NCBI RefSeq assembly: GCF_032586155.1
Contig: NZ_JAWHTC010000005.1
Location: 1-64,000, forward strand
DNA from: JAWHTC01 sp032586155
GTDB lineage: Bacteria > Pseudomonadota > Alphaproteobacteria > Rhodobacterales > Rhodobacteraceae
DNA length: 64,000 nt
Reading direction: 5' to 3'
The notes under the pieces were generated by a model. That model was not told the DNA's origin and did no database searches. It was given only the letters and a program-made list of their open reading frames with translations. Shown here in pieces: positions 27,068 through 36,451 of the stretch. Both the position numbers and the translations under genes were made by a program. Numbering within the stretch: position 1 is the stretch's first letter; the number at the start of each line of letters is the position of its first letter.

Positions 27068-29515
27068 TTATGCCTTGGTGCGTTCCGATTTCGGGTCATA
27101 CATCGGGCGCAGCGAGGCGGTCGCGGGAACACGGGTGCCCATGACGTCGATCTCGTAGGTCGAGGCCAGCACGTCGGCGGGTTTTTCGCCGTCGCAGGGG
27201 ACATAGCCCATGCCGACGGCGCCGCCGAGGGTGTGGCCGTAGTTCCCGGAGCTGAGATAGCCGACGATGTTGCCGTCCCGCACGATCGGCTCGTTGTGGT
27301 AGAGCAGCGGTTCGGGATCTTTGAGCAGGAACTGGACCATGCGCATGTGGGGGCCGCTTTCCTTGCGGGCGGCGACCGCAACCTTGCCGATGAAGTCATC
27401 CTTGGACATGTCGACGGCAAAGCCGAGACCGGCGTCGATGACGTTGTCTTCGGGGGTGATGTCATGGCCGAAATGGCGGAAGGCCTTTTCGATGCGGCAG
27501 CTGTCCATCATGTGCATGCCGCAGAGTTTGAGGCCGAGGTCCTGACCTGCTTCGTGGAGTGTTTCGAAGGCGTGACCGGCCATGTCGGCGGACATGTAGA
27601 GTTCCCATCCAAGCTCACCCACGTAAGAGACGCGGTGGGCGCGTGCGAGGCCCATGCCCAGTTCTATCTCCTGCGCGGTGCCGAAGGGGTTGGCGTCGTT
27701 GGAGAAGTCATTGGGGGAGACGGCCTGCATCAGTTTGCGGGCGTTTGGGCCCATGACGGCGAGGACGCCTTCGCCCGGCGTTACATCGGTGATGACGGCG
27801 CGGGCATCGCCGAGGTGGCGGCGCATCCAGGTTTCATCGGCGAGTCGCGTAGCGGCGGGGGTGACGACGAGGTAGGCGGTTTCGGAGAGGCGGGTGACGG
27901 TGACGTCGGCCTCGATCCCGCCGTTCGTGTTCAGGAACTGGGTATACACGATCTTGCCCGCGGGGACGGACATGTTGGCGCCGCAGACCTTGTTAAGGAA
28001 GGATTCCGCATCTGGGCCTTCGACGCGGAGCTTGCCGAAGGAGGACATGTCGTACATGCCGACATTTTCACGGATGGCGCGGTGTTCGCGGGCCGCGTTT
28101 TCGAACCAGTTCTGGCGTTTCCATGTGTATTGGTATTCGCGGGTCTGACCTTCGTCGGCGAACCAGTTGGCGCGCTCCCACCCGGCGATTTCACCCATGA
28201 CGGCGCCCTGATCCAGCAGGTGATGATGGAACGGGGTGCGGCGGATGCCGCGGGCGGTGGTCTTTTGACGGTAGGGGTAGTGATCGGCATAGAGCAAGCC
28301 GAGCGTTTCCTTGGATCGCTCGAACAGGTAGGTCTTGTTGCCCTGGAAGGGTTGCATGCGCGCGATGTCGACATCGCCGAGATCGAAGGGTTTTTCACCG
28401 CTGTCCATCCATTGGCTGAGCGCCATGCCAGCACCGCCTGCGGATTGGATGCCAACCGAGTTGAAGCCTGCGGCGACCCAGACATTGTCCATGCTCGGCG
28501 CAAGGCCAAGGTGGTAGGCATCGTCGGGGGTGAAGCTCTCGGGGCCGTTGAAGAAGGTGTGGATCCCGGCGGTGCCGAGCATCGGCATGCGGCTCACGGC
28601 CCATTCGAGGATCGGTTCGAAATGGTCGAAATCCTCGGGGAGCTGGTCGAACTCGAAATCCTTGGGGATGCCGTTCATGCCCCAGGGTTTCGAGACCGGC
28701 TCGAAGGCACCGAGCATCATCTTGCCTGCGTCTTCCTTGTAGTAGGCACATTCATCCGGGACGCGCAGGACCGGCATCTGGGTCAGACCCTGGATCGGTT
28801 CCGAAACGATGTAGAAGTGCTCGCAGGCATGTAGAGGCACGTTGGTGCCGGACATCCGGCCGACCTCGTGACCCCACATCCCGGCACAGTTGACGATCAT
28901 GTCACAGGCGATGTGGCCGTCGCTGCCGTCTTCGCCTTGCCATGAGACGCCGGTAACGCGGCGGCCTTCTTTGGCGATGTCGGTGACGGCGACGCGTTCC
29001 TGGACCACGGCGCCGCGCTGGCGGGCGCCCTTGGCGAGCGCGAGGGCGATGTTGGCCGGGTCGCCCTGACCGTCGAGCGGCAGGTAGACGCCGCCGGTGA
29101 CGCCGTCGATGTTGAGGTGCTCGTAGCGTTTCTTGACCTCGTCGGGGGAAATCTCTTCGATCTCGACGCCGAAGGCGCGGGCCATACCGGCGGAACGGTA
29201 GATCTCTTCCTTGCGTTCCTCGGTCAGGGCAACGGTGATCGAGCCGACGCGCTTGAAGCCGGTGGCGACGCCGGTTTCCGACTCCAGGCTGCCGTAGAGT
29301 TCCTGGGAGTATTTCGCCAGCTTGGTCATGTTGGCGGTGGCGCGCAGCTGCGCAATCAGACCGGCGGCGTGCCAGGTGGTGCCGGAGGTGAGTTGTTTGC
29401 GTTCCAGCAGCACAACGTCTTTCCAGCCGAGCTTGGTCAGGTGGTAGGCGACGGAACAGCCGACGACGCCGCCACCGATGATGACGACACGGGCATGTGT
29501 GGGGAGGTTGGGCAT
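27068..29515 (-). CDS. Dimethylglycine/sarcosine dehydrogenase-family FAD protein with GcvT domains
   Basis: 815 residues. N-terminal DAO-type FAD domain with VVIIGGGVVGCSVAYHLTKLG (about residues 10-30) and TTWHAAG, whose His is the covalent FAD site in this family. A FAO_M middle and a GcvT aminomethyl-transfer pair follow (YDMSSFGKLRVEGPDAE, VSYVGELGWELYM, KDDFIGKVAV). Such enzymes demethylate N-methylglycines and pass the one-carbon unit to tetrahydrofolate. A CAGGAGA site supports the ATG at 29515. It is last in the betaine operon; sarcosine or dimethylglycine is the likely substrate. Confidence 0.85.
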   Translation of the reverse strand: MPNLPTHARVVIIGGGVVGCSVAYHLTKLGWKDVVLLERKQLTSGTTWHAAGLIAQLRATANMTKLAKYSQELYGSLESETGVATGFKRVGSITVALTEERKEEIYRSAGMARAFGVEIEEISPDEVKKRYEHLNIDGVTGGVYLPLDGQGDPANIALALAKGARQRGAVVQERVAVTDIAKEGRRVTGVSWQGEDGSDGHIACDMIVNCAGMWGHEVGRMSGTNVPLHACEHFYIVSEPIQGLTQMPVLRVPDECAYYKEDAGKMMLGAFEPVSKPWGMNGIPKDFEFDQLPEDFDHFEPILEWAVSRMPMLGTAGIHTFFNGPESFTPDDAYHLGLAPSMDNVWVAAGFNSVGIQSAGGAGMALSQWMDSGEKPFDLGDVDIARMQPFQGNKTYLFERSKETLGLLYADHYPYRQKTTARGIRRTPFHHHLLDQGAVMGEIAGWERANWFADEGQTREYQYTWKRQNWFENAAREHRAIRENVGMYDMSSFGKLRVEGPDAESFLNKVCGANMSVPAGKIVYTQFLNTNGGIEADVTVTRLSETAYLVVTPAATRLADETWMRRHLGDARAVITDVTPGEGVLAVMGPNARKLMQAVSPNDFSNDANPFGTAQEIELGMGLARAHRVSYVGELGWELYMSADMAGHAFETLHEAGQDLGLKLCGMHMMDSCRIEKAFRHFGHDITPEDNVIDAGLGFAVDMSKDDFIGKVAVAARKESGPHMRMVQFLLKDPEPLLYHNEPIVRDGNIVGYLSSGNYGHTLGGAVGMGYVPCDGEKPADVLASTYEIDVMGTRVPATASLRPMYDPKSERTKA

Positions 29516-29560
29516 GATCACGGTCTCCTGTAACGGGTCGCGGTGTTGCGAGGGCGGGAG

Positions 29561-29607
29561 TGGGGGCCAGCCCCCACACCCCCGGGATATTTCTGGCAAA
29601 AGGAAGG
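29561..29607 (-). repeat. GC-rich/ATATTT 3'-element, copy 3
   Basis: Plus-strand reading: GGGGGCCAGCCCCC hairpin, ACACCCC, CGGGATATTT, TGGCAAAAGGAAG. It lies between the oxidoreductase start (29515) and the 3' end of glxA (29676), both minus strand. Confidence 0.75.
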
Positions 29608-29675
29608 GGTGGGTTTGTTGGTCAGATTAGAGCGCGGACGCATGTCTGGATGGTCGAAATGCGTCAGGGGATGCG

Positions 29676-30647
29676 TCATGGGCGGCTGGCCTTCTGTTTG
29701 CGCAGGGCCTGCGGGGTGATGCCAAAGAAACCCTTGTAGAGCGACGAGAAGCCGTTGGGGAAGCCGCAGGCGATGCCGATGTCGCCGACGCTGAGCGAGG
29801 TGTTCAGCAGCAGGTTGTTGGCGCGGCGCAGGCGCAACTCCTTGTAATAGGCGGCGGGCGAAGGGCCGAGCCGGTCGCGGAACTTGCGTTCGAGCGAGCG
29901 GGACGAGACCTTGAGTACGCGGACAAGTTCGTGGATCGGGATCGGGTCCTCGATATTGGCTTGCATGATCTCGATACAATCATCGAGCACCGGGTCACCG
30001 GTGGCCGTGGCGGCGGACCTGGAAGATGACCCCGAGAAGGGTTGCATCGTGCCGAAGTCGCGGATGCGTTCGTGCAGCATGATGTCGGCCACGGTCATCA
30101 GGGTGGCGGGCGAGACATGTTGCCCTGCCAGGGCAAGCGTCAGGTCGACGGTCGATAGCATCCCGGCGCAGGTGATGATCGGGCCAGCCTCGGTTGCCAG
30201 CGCATGGCCGGCCTCGAACGTGCCTGGGCGTTCGCGCAGGGTGGCGATGTTTTCCCAGTGGGTCGAATGGCCGTCCTGATCGGTGTCGCGGATGTAGCGG
30301 CTGGCGGCTTCGGCCAACAGGATCACGCGGGTACCGCGTGCGGTGTAGGCGCGGATCGACGCGGGTCGTGCGAGATTGGGTTGGTCGGTGTCAATATTAC
30401 CGATGAAAACGGCATAGGTTGCGGATGGTTTTTCCGGCAACGGATCGGATGCGACATAGGCCTCGGCGGTGGATGTGACGGGGCCACCGGAGCGGCTGTG
30501 ATAGCTCCACGAGAAGGGAGGTGTGAGGCTGATCCGGTTGGCGACGCGGATGACATCGACGCAGGAGGACAGTTCGGACAGCACGAACCCGTCTTCGACG
30601 ATGATGTCGAAATGGGTTTTTTCCGCGGTGGTGTCCGAATGTGTCAT
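29676..30647 (-). CDS. GlxA family AraC-type transcriptional regulator
   Basis: 323 residues. The N-terminal ~180 form a DJ-1/PfpI-like amidotransferase domain without an obvious enzymatic triad; the C-terminal ~100 carry two AraC helix-turn-helix units (PIPIHELVRVLKVSSRSLERKFRD and SVGDIGIACGFPNGFSSLYKGFFG). This layout matches GbdR and related regulators of glycine betaine and dimethylglycine use in Pseudomonas. It is six bases from the betaine methyltransferase gene and within the betaine operon, so dimethylglycine or betaine is the plausible effector. Confidence 0.88.
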   Translation of the reverse strand: MTHSDTTAEKTHFDIIVEDGFVLSELSSCVDVIRVANRISLTPPFSWSYHSRSGGPVTSTAEAYVASDPLPEKPSATYAVFIGNIDTDQPNLARPASIRAYTARGTRVILLAEAASRYIRDTDQDGHSTHWENIATLRERPGTFEAGHALATEAGPIITCAGMLSTVDLTLALAGQHVSPATLMTVADIMLHERIRDFGTMQPFSGSSSRSAATATGDPVLDDCIEIMQANIEDPIPIHELVRVLKVSSRSLERKFRDRLGPSPAAYYKELRLRRANNLLLNTSLSVGDIGIACGFPNGFSSLYKGFFGITPQALRKQKASRP

Positions 30648-30653
30648 GGAACC

Positions 30654-31556
30654 CTAGACGATGATGTGCCCGGCGGCGCGCAGGCGGTTGGCCAGTTCGA
30701 TGATATGGTCGGGGCCGACCTCGCAACAGCCGCCAACGATGGTGGCGCCCTGATCGACCCAGGACATGGCGAAATCGGCATAGCCGGAAGGATCGAGATC
30801 GCGGCGTTTTTCCAACGCGTCGACGGTGGGGGCGGCCTTGAGGAAACCGTCGGTGATATGGGTGAAGCCGTTGGCATAGGCGCCGAAGGGCAAGCCCATG
30901 GGTTTCAGCAGAGGCAGGCCCTGGCTGATGGCTTCGGGGCGCGAGCAGTTGAGCAGGATGGCCTGCGGTTTGAATTGCTCGATAAGGGGGGGGATGTCGG
31001 CGAGCGGCTCGCCCGAGCGCAGGCGGGTGCCGTCGTCATCCGACACTGTCAGCGAAAGCCAGACGGGTTTGGTGGCATTGGCACAGCCCATCAGCGCGCC
31101 ACGGGCCTGGTCGACGGAGCAGGTGGTTTCGATCAGGAAAAGATCTACGCGGGCATCCATCAGCGACACGAGTTCGGCGATCAGCGGTGCGGCCTGATCT
31201 GCGGGGGGGCAGGCATCGGCGCGGTAGGAGGCACCCAGCGGGCCGATGGAGGCGGCGATGCGGCCAGAGCTGTGGGCGGCGCGGGCAGCTTCGGATTCGC
31301 TGATCGCGAGGTCGACGAGGTTTTCGAACTGGTCGTCAAGGCCAGCGCCGTCGAGGTTCATCCGGTCGCGGTGGATGGCATAGGAATTGGTGGTGGCGAT
31401 GGTGGCGCCAGCGTTGAAATAATCCTTGTGGACCTCGGTCACGATCCCTGGGTGGTCGATCATCACCCGGGTGGACCAGAGCGGTGTGGGGCGATCACCG
31501 GACCGGTTGAGGATTTCCTGGCCGATGGAGCCGTCAAGGAGGGTGATGTCGGTCAT
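30654..31556 (-). CDS. Homocysteine S-methyltransferase family (betaine-homocysteine methyltransferase-like)
   Basis: 300 residues. The fold's N-terminal LLDGSIGQEILNRSG and the zinc cysteines in LLNCSRPEA and GGCCEVGP are all present. Enzymes of this family move a methyl group from betaine (or S-methylmethionine) to homocysteine. Flanked by two dimethylglycine dehydrogenase-type genes, the betaine reaction, which gives dimethylglycine and methionine, is the best fit. The ATG at 31556 overlaps the DUF2867 stop by four bases. Confidence 0.82.
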   Translation of the reverse strand: MTDITLLDGSIGQEILNRSGDRPTPLWSTRVMIDHPGIVTEVHKDYFNAGATIATTNSYAIHRDRMNLDGAGLDDQFENLVDLAISESEAARAAHSSGRIAASIGPLGASYRADACPPADQAAPLIAELVSLMDARVDLFLIETTCSVDQARGALMGCANATKPVWLSLTVSDDDGTRLRSGEPLADIPPLIEQFKPQAILLNCSRPEAISQGLPLLKPMGLPFGAYANGFTHITDGFLKAAPTVDALEKRRDLDPSGYADFAMSWVDQGATIVGGCCEVGPDHIIELANRLRAAGHIIV

Positions 31557-32002
31557 GGGGTCACCTTTGGAGAAATGCGGCGCAGCATGGTGCGGATCAG
31601 GATGACATGGGCGGGCCAAACAACCAACAGGTAGACGCGGCCAAGCCAGTGATTGAACCAGATGCGGGTGGTGAGGTGGATGTCCTGCCCGTCGCTTTGT
31701 GCGGTCAGGGTGAAGGTGAGGTGGCGGTCGCTGAGGCCGGTTTCAAAGCGGGTGTCGCTGTCGTCGACGACCGGCATGGCATCGAGGAATCCGCCCGGGG
31801 ATGTCAGGGGGTCCGGGGTTTTGGTGTGCAGACCGAAGGGGCGCAAAGCCATGTTGCGAAGGGCCATGGCCGGGCCCATCCAGCGCGGGGCCTGTGCCAG
31901 CGCGCGCCGGAATACCGCGCGCGCCGGGTGGCGCGGCGGCGAGACTGGGCCGGAATGGCAATCCTGCCAATCCGGTGCCCGATCTGGGAGGTCGAGCCTC
32001 AA
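31553..32002 (-). CDS. DUF2867 domain protein
   Basis: 149 residues from a TTG at 32002 that overlaps the upstream stop (TTGA). The C-terminal half is DUF2867-like, with FETGLSDRHLTFTLTAQ and a closing RIWFNHWLGRVYLLVVWPAHVILIRTMLRR that resembles a membrane-associated tail. Function is unknown. The two four-base overlaps place it firmly inside the betaine operon. The start is uncertain because no ATG or GTG precedes the conserved part in a useful position. Confidence 0.65.
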   Translation of the reverse strand: MRLDLPDRAPDWQDCHSGPVSPPRHPARAVFRRALAQAPRWMGPAMALRNMALRPFGLHTKTPDPLTSPGGFLDAMPVVDDSDTRFETGLSDRHLTFTLTAQSDGQDIHLTTRIWFNHWLGRVYLLVVWPAHVILIRTMLRRISPKVTP

Positions 32003-34455
32003 GCGCGGATCCTTTCGTTCTGCGGATCCCACAGCGGCTCGTCCGGCTGGACCACGGCCTTGCGGCGTTCGCCGTAGATTTCGACCTCGATCTCGGTGCC
32101 GGGCTCGGTCAGGTCGGCGCGCAGCATGCCAAGGGCGATGGATTTGTTGATCCGGTAGCCCCAGCCGCCCGAGGTGGTTTCGCCGACAACCTCGTCACCG
32201 TTCCAGAGCGTGGCCATGTAGGGCGCGTCGCAGTCGCCTGCATCGACGGTGAGGGTAACGAAGCGTTTCTTGACGCCCTGTTGCTTCTCGTTTTGCAGGG
32301 CGGCCTTGCCGGGAAAGTCCTGCGGTTTGTCGAGACGCACGAAGCGGTCGAGGCCACCTTCGAACAGCGAGTAGTCGGTCGAGAGGTCGCCTTTCCACGC
32401 GCGGTAACCTTTTTCGAGGCGCAACGCGTTCAGCGCCCACATGCCGAAGGGTTTGGCCCCACCTGCGAGGACCGCGTCATAGATGGCGGGCAGGTCTTCG
32501 TTGTCGGCGTGGACCTCCCAACCCAGTTCACCGGCGAAGGAGACTCGGAGCAGAAGCACCGGTTTACCAGCAACGGTGGCGGTCTGACGGGTGAGCCAGC
32601 CAAGCGACAGGTCGGCATCGTCTGAGAGGCTTGCCAGCAACTCGCGGGATTTCGGCCCCGAGATGATCAGGGTGCCGGTGCCGAGGGTATCGTCGGTGAG
32701 TTCGAGACCGGTGTCCTTAGGCAGGTTGTGCCTTAGGAGTTCCCAGTCGTGCCATTGTGCGCCTGCGGCGGTGATGAGGGTGAAAAGCTCCTCGTCATGG
32801 CGGATGATCGACATCTCGGTCAGGATGCGGCCACGCTCGTCCGGGAAATAGGCGAGGTTCATGCGGCCGGTCTTAGGCAGGGCTCCGGCGATGCGGGTGC
32901 GGAGCCATTCTGCAGAGCCTTCGCCACGCAGGGTGAAGCGCGAGAAACCGGGCAGGTCGAGCACGCCGACGCCGTCGCGGACGGCCTCGCATTCTTCCTT
33001 GATGCGTTGTTCCCACGGACCGGCGCGGCCCCAGGTTTCCGTGGACTCAAGCGAGGTGTCATCGCCGGGCCCAGCGAACCAGTTGGCGCGTTCCCAGCCG
33101 TTGTAGGCGCCCATCTGGCCGCCGAGTTCTTTCACCTTGTCATGCAGCGGCGAGAGCTTCTTGTCGGCGCCAGCGGGCCAGCGTTTCCATGGGAAATGCA
33201 TGCCGTATTCGTGGCCGTAGATTTCCATGCCCTTGGCGACGCAATAGTCGTGATCGGTGTAATCGGTGTAGCGGCGCGGATCGACCGACCACATGTCCCA
33301 TTCGGTGTGGCCATCAACAATCCATTCGGCCAGCACCTTGCCTGCGCCGCCGCCCTGGGCAATGCCGAAGGTGAAGGTGTGGGCCTCGAAGGCGTTGGTA
33401 ACGCCGGGCATCGGGCCAATCAGCGGGTTACCATCGGGGGCATAGGGGATCGGGCCGTTGATGACCGAAGAGACGCCCGAGGTTTGCATCAGCGGCACGC
33501 GGTCCATGGCGTCGACGACGATGTCCTCGATCCGGTCGAGGTTTTCCTGCCAGAGTTGGAAACTGAAATCCTCGGGCATGGTGTCGGTGTCGTCGTGCCA
33601 ATGGGCCTGGCAGTTGGGTTCGTATGGGCCGAGGTTGTAGCCTGCTTTTTCCTGGCGCAGGTAATAGGAGACGTCGACGTCACGGATCAGCGGCAGTTTG
33701 CGGCCATTTTCCTTGGTCCAGGCTTCGACCTCGGGGATTTGTTCGGTCAGGAGATACTGGTGCTCCATGACCATTGACGGCACGGTGCGCCCTCCGAAGG
33801 GTTTGAACCATTCGCCGATGCGCTGGGCATAGTAGCCTGCGGCGTTGACGACGTAGTCACAGGCGATGTCGCCCTTGTCGGTGTGGACGCTCCAGGTGCC
33901 ATCGTCATGCTGGGTGACGCCGGTGGCCGGGGTGAAGCGCAGGATTTTCTGGCCCATGTCGCGGGCGCCTTTTGCCAAGGCTTGCGTCAGTTGGGCCGGG
34001 TCGATGTCGCCATCGGTGGGATCGTATAGCACGCCCATCAGGTCGTGGACCTCGAGGAAGGGGTAATGCTCCTTGGCCTCTTCCGGGGTCCACATTTCCA
34101 TCGGGATACCCTGGTATTTGGCCATGGTCATGGCGCGTTCGAACTCTTGCATCCTTTCCTTGGTGTGGGCGAGGCGGATCGAGCCGGTGACGTGGTAGTT
34201 CATCGGGTAATCGACTTCGTCGGCGAGACCCGAGTAAAGCTCGGTCGAGTAGCGCTGCATGTTCATGATGCCCCAGGACATGCTGAACGTGGGTACGTTA
34301 CCGGCGGCGTGCCAGGTCGATCCTGCGGTCAGTTCGTTCTTTTCGAGCAGGACACAGTCGGTCCAGCCTTTTTTGGCCAGGTGATAGAGCGACGAGGCGC
34401 CGACAACGCCGCCGCCGATGATGACGACGCGGGCCTTGGTGGGGAAATCGGACAT
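31999..34455 (-). CDS. Dimethylglycine dehydrogenase-like FAD/GcvT protein
   Basis: 818 residues with the same architecture as the enzyme at 27068 but clearly different in sequence. Features are RVVIIGGGVVGASSLYHLAKKG, STWHAAG (flavin-linking His), NAAGYYAQ, GIAQGGGAGKVLAEW, then GcvT parts with FSRFTLRGEGSAEWLRTRI and VSFAGELGWEVHA. Probably converts dimethylglycine to sarcosine, with the methyl group captured as methylene-tetrahydrofolate. It starts eight bases after lysE. Confidence 0.85.
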   Translation of the reverse strand: MSDFPTKARVVIIGGGVVGASSLYHLAKKGWTDCVLLEKNELTAGSTWHAAGNVPTFSMSWGIMNMQRYSTELYSGLADEVDYPMNYHVTGSIRLAHTKERMQEFERAMTMAKYQGIPMEMWTPEEAKEHYPFLEVHDLMGVLYDPTDGDIDPAQLTQALAKGARDMGQKILRFTPATGVTQHDDGTWSVHTDKGDIACDYVVNAAGYYAQRIGEWFKPFGGRTVPSMVMEHQYLLTEQIPEVEAWTKENGRKLPLIRDVDVSYYLRQEKAGYNLGPYEPNCQAHWHDDTDTMPEDFSFQLWQENLDRIEDIVVDAMDRVPLMQTSGVSSVINGPIPYAPDGNPLIGPMPGVTNAFEAHTFTFGIAQGGGAGKVLAEWIVDGHTEWDMWSVDPRRYTDYTDHDYCVAKGMEIYGHEYGMHFPWKRWPAGADKKLSPLHDKVKELGGQMGAYNGWERANWFAGPGDDTSLESTETWGRAGPWEQRIKEECEAVRDGVGVLDLPGFSRFTLRGEGSAEWLRTRIAGALPKTGRMNLAYFPDERGRILTEMSIIRHDEELFTLITAAGAQWHDWELLRHNLPKDTGLELTDDTLGTGTLIISGPKSRELLASLSDDADLSLGWLTRQTATVAGKPVLLLRVSFAGELGWEVHADNEDLPAIYDAVLAGGAKPFGMWALNALRLEKGYRAWKGDLSTDYSLFEGGLDRFVRLDKPQDFPGKAALQNEKQQGVKKRFVTLTVDAGDCDAPYMATLWNGDEVVGETTSGGWGYRINKSIALGMLRADLTEPGTEIEVEIYGERRKAVVQPDEPLWDPQNERIRA

Positions 34456-34462
34456 GGTTGGT

Positions 34463-35086
34463 TTACTCCCAGATGAGACGGGCGGCGAGGCCGCCGAAGA
34501 TAACTGCGGTGATTTTGTTGAGGGTGCCGGACACGCGGGTCAGCGCGCGGCTGAGCGTTCCGGCGGCGATGCCATAGGCGGAGGTGACGACCATGCCGAC
34601 CGACGCGAAAAGGATGCCGAGGATCAGGATCTGGTGCCAGATCGGACCGACTGTGGGGGTGGTGAATTGCGGCAGGAAAGCGAGGATGAAGAGCGCCACC
34701 TTGGGATTGAGGATATTGGTGAGTAAGCCGCGTTTCAGGGCGGTTGAAAGCGTGGTGGCGGGGCGCTTGCCCGCCGTGACCGGCGGCGCGCGCCACGTGC
34801 GGATGGCGAGGAAGGCAAGATACCCCGCGCCCAGCCAGCGGATGGCGTCATAGGCGAGCGGATTTGCCGCGATCAGCGCCGAGAGGCCGAGCGCGGCAAG
34901 GACGGTATGGGCCAGCGAGCCCAGAGAGATGCCAGCCGCGGCCGCGATGCCCGCACGTGGGCCGCCGGCGAGGCCGGAAGCGGAGGTGAAGAGCACATCG
35001 GCGCCGGGGGTCAGGTTGAGCAGGATACCCGCGCCCATGAAGGCGACGATGGTGGCGGGGTCCATGGAAAGAAGTGTTTCCAGCAT
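34463..35086 (-). CDS. LysE/RhtB family exporter
   Basis: 207 residues with six hydrophobic segments. GILLNLTPGADVLFTSASGLAGGPRAGI (about residues 20-47) and KRGLLTNILNPKVALFILAFLPQF are the conserved LysE/RhtB blocks. This family exports amino acids and related small molecules. Inside the betaine operon it could export glycine, methionine or N-methylated intermediates when they build up; that is inferred. Confidence 0.88.
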   Translation of the reverse strand: MLETLLSMDPATIVAFMGAGILLNLTPGADVLFTSASGLAGGPRAGIAAAAGISLGSLAHTVLAALGLSALIAANPLAYDAIRWLGAGYLAFLAIRTWRAPPVTAGKRPATTLSTALKRGLLTNILNPKVALFILAFLPQFTTPTVGPIWHQILILGILFASVGMVVTSAYGIAAGTLSRALTRVSGTLNKITAVIFGGLAARLIWE

Positions 35087-35089
35087 GGT

Positions 35090-35491
35090 TCAATAGTTCT
35101 CGAACTGGGGGGCGTCGTCAGCGATGTCGTAATAATCGCCCTTGTCGGCCACGAAGATGTGGCGGCGGAGTTTGAGGCCGGTGGGGGTGTCGAAACTGCC
35201 GGTGGCGACCGAGACATGGTCGGCCCCATCGGGCTTGTAGAAGAGAGACGATCCGCAGGTGCCGCAGAAGCCGCGCTGGGCATGATCGGAGGAGCGGTAC
35301 CATTTCAGGTTGCTGTCGCTGGTGAAGGTCAGGTCGTCATGGGCCACGCTGGTGCCGGACCAGATATGGCCAGAAAGGCGGCGGCACTGGCTGCAATGGC
35401 AGGCCGAGGGGTGGGATTGCACCCGGGCCACGGTAAAGGCGACCGATCCGCATTCACAATGTCCTGTAAGCATTGGCGTCCTTTCACTCAT
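35090..35491 (-). CDS. GFA family protein (glutathione-dependent formaldehyde-activating type), copy 1
   Basis: 133 residues with the CENP-V/GFA zinc fold: HCECGSVAFTV, CHCSQCRRLSGH and FCGTCGSSLFYK provide the zinc cysteines. Family members bind glutathione or act on its adducts; the best-known one was reported to speed S-hydroxymethylglutathione formation. It lies three bases from lysE and overlaps the second GFA gene by four bases. Demethylation of dimethylglycine and sarcosine can release formaldehyde, so a role in detoxification fits but is not proven. Confidence 0.85.
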   Translation of the reverse strand: MSERTPMLTGHCECGSVAFTVARVQSHPSACHCSQCRRLSGHIWSGTSVAHDDLTFTSDSNLKWYRSSDHAQRGFCGTCGSSLFYKPDGADHVSVATGSFDTPTGLKLRRHIFVADKGDYYDIADDAPQFENY

Positions 35492-35859
35492 GGTTTCTGT
35501 GGCAGGCCATCGGCGATGGTGTAGTAATCGCCCTTGTCGGCCGTGAAGATGTGTTTTTCGAGGGCGATACCGGTGGGGTTCGGTAGCGAGCCGAGCGAGA
35601 AGCTGATCATGTCCTCGTCATGGGCTTTCCAGAACAGGAACGAGCCGCAGTCCGGGCAGAAGCCGCGCTTTGCGATGTCGGAGGCAGCGAACCATTTGAC
35701 CGGGCCGGTGATGGTGAGCATGTCGACGGGCACATGGGCCGAGGACCATACGCCACCGGATTGTGCGCGGCATTGGCCGCAATGGCAGAAGGATGCCCCC
35801 TGGGGGGTGGCATCAGTTTGGTAGCTGACTGCGCCGCAAAGGCAGGATCCGGAGTGCAT
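35488..35859 (-). CDS. GFA family protein, copy 2
   Basis: 123 residues, paralogue of its neighbour: GSCLCGAVSYQTD, CHCGQCRAQSGG and FCPDCGSFLFWKA. The ATG at 35859 has a good AAGGGGA site; a frame that extends to 35874 is not needed. Same zinc cysteines and same fold. Having two in tandem suggests a hetero-oligomer or different adduct preferences. Confidence 0.85.
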   Translation of the reverse strand: MHSGSCLCGAVSYQTDATPQGASFCHCGQCRAQSGGVWSSAHVPVDMLTITGPVKWFAASDIAKRGFCPDCGSFLFWKAHDEDMISFSLGSLPNPTGIALEKHIFTADKGDYYTIADGLPQKP

Positions 35860-35870
35860 GACGTTCCCCT

Positions 35871-36440
35871 TCAATAGACCGGCGGGGCAATGACCCAGAT
35901 CGCAACGGTGGGTTCATCGTAGGGGTTGGCCCATTGGTAAGGCTCGCCGCGGAAGCGGAAGCTGTCGCCGGGGCCGACGGTGAATTTACGCTCGCCAATG
36001 GTCAGGTCGAGTTGCCCCGAAATAATATAGCCCACTTCCTGGGTTGGGCGTTGGGCCGGGGTTTGCATACGAGAATTGGGCTGGAAGGTGGAATGGACCA
36101 TTTCGAAATCGTCGGTCAGGTCGGGGGAAAGTAGTTCCTCGAACAGGCCCTCTTCGCCCGAGCCCATGGGGCGGCGGGCACCGGCGCGTACCACGTAACC
36201 CTGTTCGATCGCAGGAGCGGCGGAATGTCCGAAGAGCATGGACATTGGTACATCAAGGGCGGCTGCAATCTGGCGCAGGTCGGAAATTGACGGCTCGGAC
36301 ATGTCGCGTTCGACCTGGGAAAGCCAGCCGACCGAGCGGTTCAACGTCTCGGCCATGTCCGCGAGCGTGAGCGTGCGCGATTTGCGCAGGGCGCGGATAT
36401 CGGCCCCGAGGGTGGCGGCAATTGGAGGGTCGTGGCGCAT
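35871..36440 (-). CDS. XRE family regulator with C-terminal cupin
   Basis: 189 residues. The N-terminal HTH (ADIRALRKSRTLTLADMAETLNRSVGWLSQVERD, about residues 13-46) is XRE type, and the C-terminal half is a cupin barrel with EVGYIISGQLDLTIG and VGPGDSFRFRGEPYQW. Such regulators commonly control amine, polyamine or betaine catabolism. It is the first gene of the betaine operon, and a long inverted repeat 12 bases upstream is a likely binding site. Confidence 0.88.
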   Translation of the reverse strand: MRHDPPIAATLGADIRALRKSRTLTLADMAETLNRSVGWLSQVERDMSEPSISDLRQIAAALDVPMSMLFGHSAAPAIEQGYVVRAGARRPMGSGEEGLFEELLSPDLTDDFEMVHSTFQPNSRMQTPAQRPTQEVGYIISGQLDLTIGERKFTVGPGDSFRFRGEPYQWANPYDEPTVAIWVIAPPVY

Positions 36441-36451
36441 GGGCTGTCCGT

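Noticed and set aside
26894..28834. 646-codon plus-strand open frame
   Set aside because: Opposite the dimethylglycine/sarcosine dehydrogenase-type gene, with no start signal or domain.
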